In this document: positions 60,722 through 64,000 of the stretch, piece by piece | Numbering within the stretch: the first letter of the stretch is position 1 | How the letters are laid out: the number at the start of each line of letters is the position of its first letter | NCBI RefSeq assembly: GCF_042675645.1 | Contig: NZ_JBHTJH010000017.1 | Location: 496,001-560,000 of the forward strand | Length of the DNA: 64,000 nucleotides | Direction of reading: 5' to 3' | Origin: Sungkyunkwania multivorans | GTDB lineage: Bacteria > Bacteroidota > Bacteroidia > Flavobacteriales > Flavobacteriaceae | Position numbers and translations under genes: made by a program | The notes under the pieces: generated by a model | What the model was told of the DNA's origin: nothing | Database searches by the model: none | The model's input: only the letters and a program-made list of their open reading frames with translations

Positions 60722-62641
60722 TTGGGGATCAACAAAATAGAATGGACAAATAGGAGCTTTGGAGCACTGATACTCATAGGCCTTTTTTTTCTCATAGGCC
60801 TTTCTCAGACAAAAGCACAGTTAGGATTCTGCTCTGGAGATAAGGGAGCACCAATCTTTGAAGAGAATTTTGGTATCGGATCGCAGAACGGGCCGCCACT
60901 CCCAAATGGCGTAACCACTTATTCCTATGTCGATGCTGCCCCTCAAGACGGATCGTATACCATTTCTAGCCAAATGGGGCAGCTAGGCTCTTGGCATGTG
61001 ACCGGAGACCGCACTCCTGGTGATGTAAATGGAAAGGCGTTCATAGTAAACGCTAGTTTCACCGCCGACCAATTTTATAGCAGAGAAATCGCTGATCTAT
61101 GCGAGAATACCTTCTATGAATTTTCTGCATGGCTATTAAATGTATATGATCTTGATGCCTCTGCCTGCTCAAATGGAGGCATTCCTATAAACGTTCGGTT
61201 TGAGATCTGGGACGAGACCGATACTGCGCTCTTGGCATCCGGAGATACTGGCGAAATACACGCAACAAGCAGTCCAACTTGGGAACGATACGGATTGGTT
61301 TTTCAGACGGCAGCTGGACAAAGTACTGTGATCTTAAAAATGAGGAACAATGGTGATGGCGGTTGTGGAAATGACCTTGCTATCGATGACATCTCCTTTA
61401 GCTCTTGTGGGGATACTACGGTGATCAATTCGAGCATCGCTGGAGCTAATATCTTTTGTGCATCGGAGGCACCGATAACAGCGACGTTGACAGCGACTCC
61501 TGATTTTTCAGTCTTCCCTGTTCATTTTTTTCAGTGGCAAGAAAGCATTGACGGAATTAGCTATACCGATATCGTGGGAGAAACGACTTCTAGCTATACG
61601 ACTCCGCCACTTTCAGCATCGAGATATTTCAGGGTAAATGTTGCCTCAGACCCAATAAATCTCGGAAGCCCTTTTTGTTCATCGTTGTCGGAACCCTTTC
61701 AGATAGAAATTTTTCCAGTGCCTACGAAACCCGTCAGTAGAGGAGATAAGGTTATATGTATAGACGAATCGATCCCCTCGCTAATGGTTGATGCTGCTGC
61801 CGAGGAATCCGTGCGTTGGTTTCGTTTTCCTACTGGTGGAACCCCTATCGCTAATGGCACGACCTTTTTATCATCTACAGCAGGAACATATTATGCGGAA
61901 GCCTTCATCCCCGGAATAAATTGTGTAAGCCAAGATAGAACGGCGGTTTCTTTGACGATCAACCCCACTCCCACGGTTTTACCAGATGTTATTGACGCTA
62001 CTCTTTGCACGGGCCAAGAAACCAAATTTTTAAGTGCGGGCACGACCGGACAGGAATATGTATGGAGTACGGGAGAAGAAAGTGAAGTGATTGAAATTTC
62101 CGCTCCAGGTACATATACCGTAACGATCATCGACCCTATGACACGCTGCGATGTTAGCAGAACCTTTAGCGTTTCTGGAATTGACCCGCCTGTTTTTGGA
62201 ACTCCTCCTTTCACAGTTGGGGCATCTGTTGTTTTAGAAACAACGAATACTGGCGATTTTGAATTTTCATTGGATGGGATCAACTATCAAGATTCTAATA
62301 TCTTCCCCTATATCGAAGGAGGAATTTATACGGCGTATGCTCGGAATAAAGAAGGTTGCGATCCTGCGACCATACAATTCTTTCATTTACGGATCCCTGA
62401 ATTCTTCACTCCGAATAATGATGGTTATAACGATAGTTTTTCTATTCGCGACCTATCATTTTTCGGAAACAGCACCATTCATATCTTCGACCGCTTTGGA
62501 AAACTTCTAAAAAGCGGGCCAGGCACTAATTTTAATTGGGACGGAACTGTGCTAAATCAACCGCTACCATCGGGAGACTATTGGTATCGTATCACTATTG
62601 ATGGCAATGAGTTCAAGGGGCATTTCAGCCTAAAGCGATAG
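60722..62641 (+). CDS. T9SS type B sorting-domain protein, 639 aa
   Basis: Exported surface protein. A signal peptide is contained in NRSFGALILIGLFFLIGLSQTKAQ. An N-terminal jelly-roll-like domain (about 35-235: ENFGIGSQNG, ending FKSCGD-like in IDDISFSSCGD) resembles the carbohydrate-binding or adhesion modules common in such proteins. Ig-like segments follow, then the T9SS type B domain in the last 85 residues (FFTPNNDGYNDSF ... GHFSLKR). The start TTG at 60722 is provisional: there is no ATG before the signal peptide. Divergent from the 1616-aa gene and sharing the same C-terminal domain. Confidence 0.88.
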   Translation: MGINKIEWTNRSFGALILIGLFFLIGLSQTKAQLGFCSGDKGAPIFEENFGIGSQNGPPLPNGVTTYSYVDAAPQDGSYTISSQMGQLGSWHVTGDRTPGDVNGKAFIVNASFTADQFYSREIADLCENTFYEFSAWLLNVYDLDASACSNGGIPINVRFEIWDETDTALLASGDTGEIHATSSPTWERYGLVFQTAAGQSTVILKMRNNGDGGCGNDLAIDDISFSSCGDTTVINSSIAGANIFCASEAPITATLTATPDFSVFPVHFFQWQESIDGISYTDIVGETTSSYTTPPLSASRYFRVNVASDPINLGSPFCSSLSEPFQIEIFPVPTKPVSRGDKVICIDESIPSLMVDAAAEESVRWFRFPTGGTPIANGTTFLSSTAGTYYAEAFIPGINCVSQDRTAVSLTINPTPTVLPDVIDATLCTGQETKFLSAGTTGQEYVWSTGEESEVIEISAPGTYTVTIIDPMTRCDVSRTFSVSGIDPPVFGTPPFTVGASVVLETTNTGDFEFSLDGINYQDSNIFPYIEGGIYTAYARNKEGCDPATIQFFHLRIPEFFTPNNDGYNDSFSIRDLSFFGNSTIHIFDRFGKLLKSGPGTNFNWDGTVLNQPLPSGDYWYRITIDGNEFKGHFSLKR

Positions 62642-62662
62642 CCCCTATTCCCATCAAAAATA

Positions 62663-64000
62663 TTATTTTGTCACCTCGATCCACTTTCCGGCGGTACGCA
62701 CAAAATATTCATTGTCGTACATGGCCTCTGCCTGAACGCCTGGCAAATAGTATTTGCCTAAATAAGAAGCGTTCAATAACATTCGAAAGGTCCTGGACTC
62801 ACCTCTTTTTAGATCAAAGTAAAAATTAGTACGGTCATCTCTTATGTCTATGTACTCGGCTTTATTCTCAGCAAAGCTTCCGAAGTCGGTGAAACGGGTA
62901 TTGACGATCTCCCAGCCCGAGGGTAAGATCTGCGATAACGCTACTTCTTCTACTCGTTCGTCAGATTGGTTACTAATGGTGACCTCTGCCACAAAATCGG
63001 TTCCTTGAGAAAGCTGGTCGACATTCAAAAGACTGCCATCTTTTGCTTTAAAGCGTATACTGGTGCTTAGATTTCGCTTTGCGATCTTTTCTTGACCCAC
63101 AGGAAGAATGCCACTGGTCAACACTCTCACAAAAATGGTATTGTCCTTATTGTTTTTGAGTGTTACCGTATTTGCGCCTTGTTTAACATCAAGATCTCTG
63201 CTAGACAATGTCTTTGAAGTGTTGATGCTGTTAGAAGCATTACTGTTCAGGGTATATGAGACATCGATGCCTTTTCCTCCACCAAAGGTTTCAGCAAATT
63301 TAGACATGGCCAATAGGCTATATGCACAAGATTGTGTGCTCATCCACCTGCTGCTAGATAGATTTTCTGCGATCTTTTTAGCTTGTTCAAAAGCCTCGCT
63401 TTTGTTTTCTACCACGGTAAGGGTCTCTAGTGCCATTGCCCTGTTGCGATCCAAGGAACCATAGCCATAATAATATCTGGAAGGTGTAAAGCTGAAGTTA
63501 GCAGTAGCAAGGATCTTTTCTGCAGCAGATTTTTGTCCGGCCAGCGCATAAGCTGCCGCCAAACGGATCTTTGACTCATTATTGATGCCGTTGGTCTCTC
63601 TCATTCTGTTCATCGATGATAAGTCCGGACTCCCGGCCAATGCCAACGTATACAGTCGATATGCTTGGGCTAGGTCATCGCGATAGTAGAGGCCGGTCTT
63701 TTTTCTCCAGCGTTTTGCGGCCTGTTTTTGATATCGGATCCAATTTTGTTTGAAAGCTATCGGAAGTACGTATCCTTTTTTCTCGGCCTCTAGCAAGAAG
63801 TGACCTGCATAGGAGCTACTCCAATCATCATCGGTACTCTGTCCTGGCCAGTAGGCGAAACCACCATTTCCTGTTTGGAAACGCGCTAAACGTTTTATAC
63901 CGGCTTCAATATTTTTTTGCAGTTCCCTTTTCTTATTTGAAGGAAGCTCAAAGATATCCGTCAAAAATAATTGCGGGAATACACCCGAAGTCGTTTGCTC
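62663..64000 (-). CDS. Alpha-2-macroglobulin family protein, C-terminal part
   Basis: Partial: the frame is open to the window edge at 64000. The first visible residues EQTTSGVFPQLFL are the end of the thioester motif (GC-x-EQ type), with the Cys just outside the window, followed by the thioester-containing alpha/alpha-barrel domain (GNGGFAYWPG, DDDWSSSYAGHFLLEAEKKG) and a C-terminal beta domain. The thioester traps proteases in the periplasm or at the surface. Bacterial A2M genes often accompany pbpC; the pbpC gene here is 8 kb away. About 446 residues are visible. Confidence 0.9.
   Translation of the reverse strand, partial: EQTTSGVFPQLFLTDIFELPSNKKRELQKNIEAGIKRLARFQTGNGGFAYWPGQSTDDDWSSSYAGHFLLEAEKKGYVLPIAFKQNWIRYQKQAAKRWRKKTGLYYRDDLAQAYRLYTLALAGSPDLSSMNRMRETNGINNESKIRLAAAYALAGQKSAAEKILATANFSFTPSRYYYGYGSLDRNRAMALETLTVVENKSEAFEQAKKIAENLSSSRWMSTQSCAYSLLAMSKFAETFGGGKGIDVSYTLNSNASNSINTSKTLSSRDLDVKQGANTVTLKNNKDNTIFVRVLTSGILPVGQEKIAKRNLSTSIRFKAKDGSLLNVDQLSQGTDFVAEVTISNQSDERVEEVALSQILPSGWEIVNTRFTDFGSFAENKAEYIDIRDDRTNFYFDLKRGESRTFRMLLNASYLGKYYLPGVQAEAMYDNEYFVRTAGKWIEVTK

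Overview
The window reads as one chromosomal contig of a marine-type member of the Flavobacteriaceae (Bacteroidota). Evidence: many genes start just downstream of the Bacteroidota -7 promoter element TAnnTTTG; there are two proteins with type IX secretion (T9SS) type B / gliding-motility C-terminal domains, a complete aerotolerance (Bat) operon, an OmpA protein with thrombospondin-type-3 calcium repeats and AddAB-type recombination nucleases; start codons lack strong Shine-Dalgarno sequences. A run of 135 N (3741-3875) is a scaffold gap inside a tandem repeat.

Layout. 1-4.3 kb: end of an RNase H gene, a PfkB sugar kinase, a long amidophosphoribosyltransferase, then a gene-free array of four copies of a ~75-nt element. 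Each copy carries its own promoter and rho-independent terminator, so it looks like a tandem family of small RNAs. 4.3-15 kb: superoxide dismutase, AddA-like and AddB-like helicase/nucleases separated by kbl and an OmpA-type porin gene, an alpha/beta hydrolase and a small unknown protein. 15-16.6 kb: an SDR gene followed by a rearranged tRNA-Ala(GGC) locus. There, one intact tRNA, three tRNA fragments, two GC-rich palindromic inserts and a mini GIY-YIG nuclease gene lie within 800 bp. 16.6-28.2 kb: housekeeping and accessory genes, including universal stress protein, GNAT, MATE pump, ALDH7-type aldehyde dehydrogenase, a zinc-ribbon/SPFH pair resembling YdjG/YdjI, metallophosphoesterase, AlbA_2 protein, HD hydrolase, SDR and aldo/keto reductase.

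28.3-37.6 kb is the moxR-DUF58-batABCDE operon. 37.6-42.2 kb holds two SulP anion transporters around a beta-carbonic anhydrase, probably for bicarbonate uptake and CO2/HCO3- interconversion. 42.2-50.2 kb: cvpA, pheS, two related small secreted or lipoprotein genes, and a glycerol block (glpK, glpD, and convergent gpsA) that links glycerol, glycerol-3-phosphate and DHAP. 50.3-52.2 kb: an unknown lipoprotein behind a perfect 27-bp palindromic operator-like site, and a small membrane-anchored protein. 52.4-64 kb: pbpC with an ABM-domain gene, then a cell-surface region with two divergent T9SS type B proteins (1616 and 639 aa) and the C-terminal part of an alpha-2-macroglobulin gene that runs off the window.

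The two loci most worth following up are the small-RNA array at 3.25-4.23 kb and the nested tRNA-Ala/GIY-YIG element at 15.8-16.6 kb.
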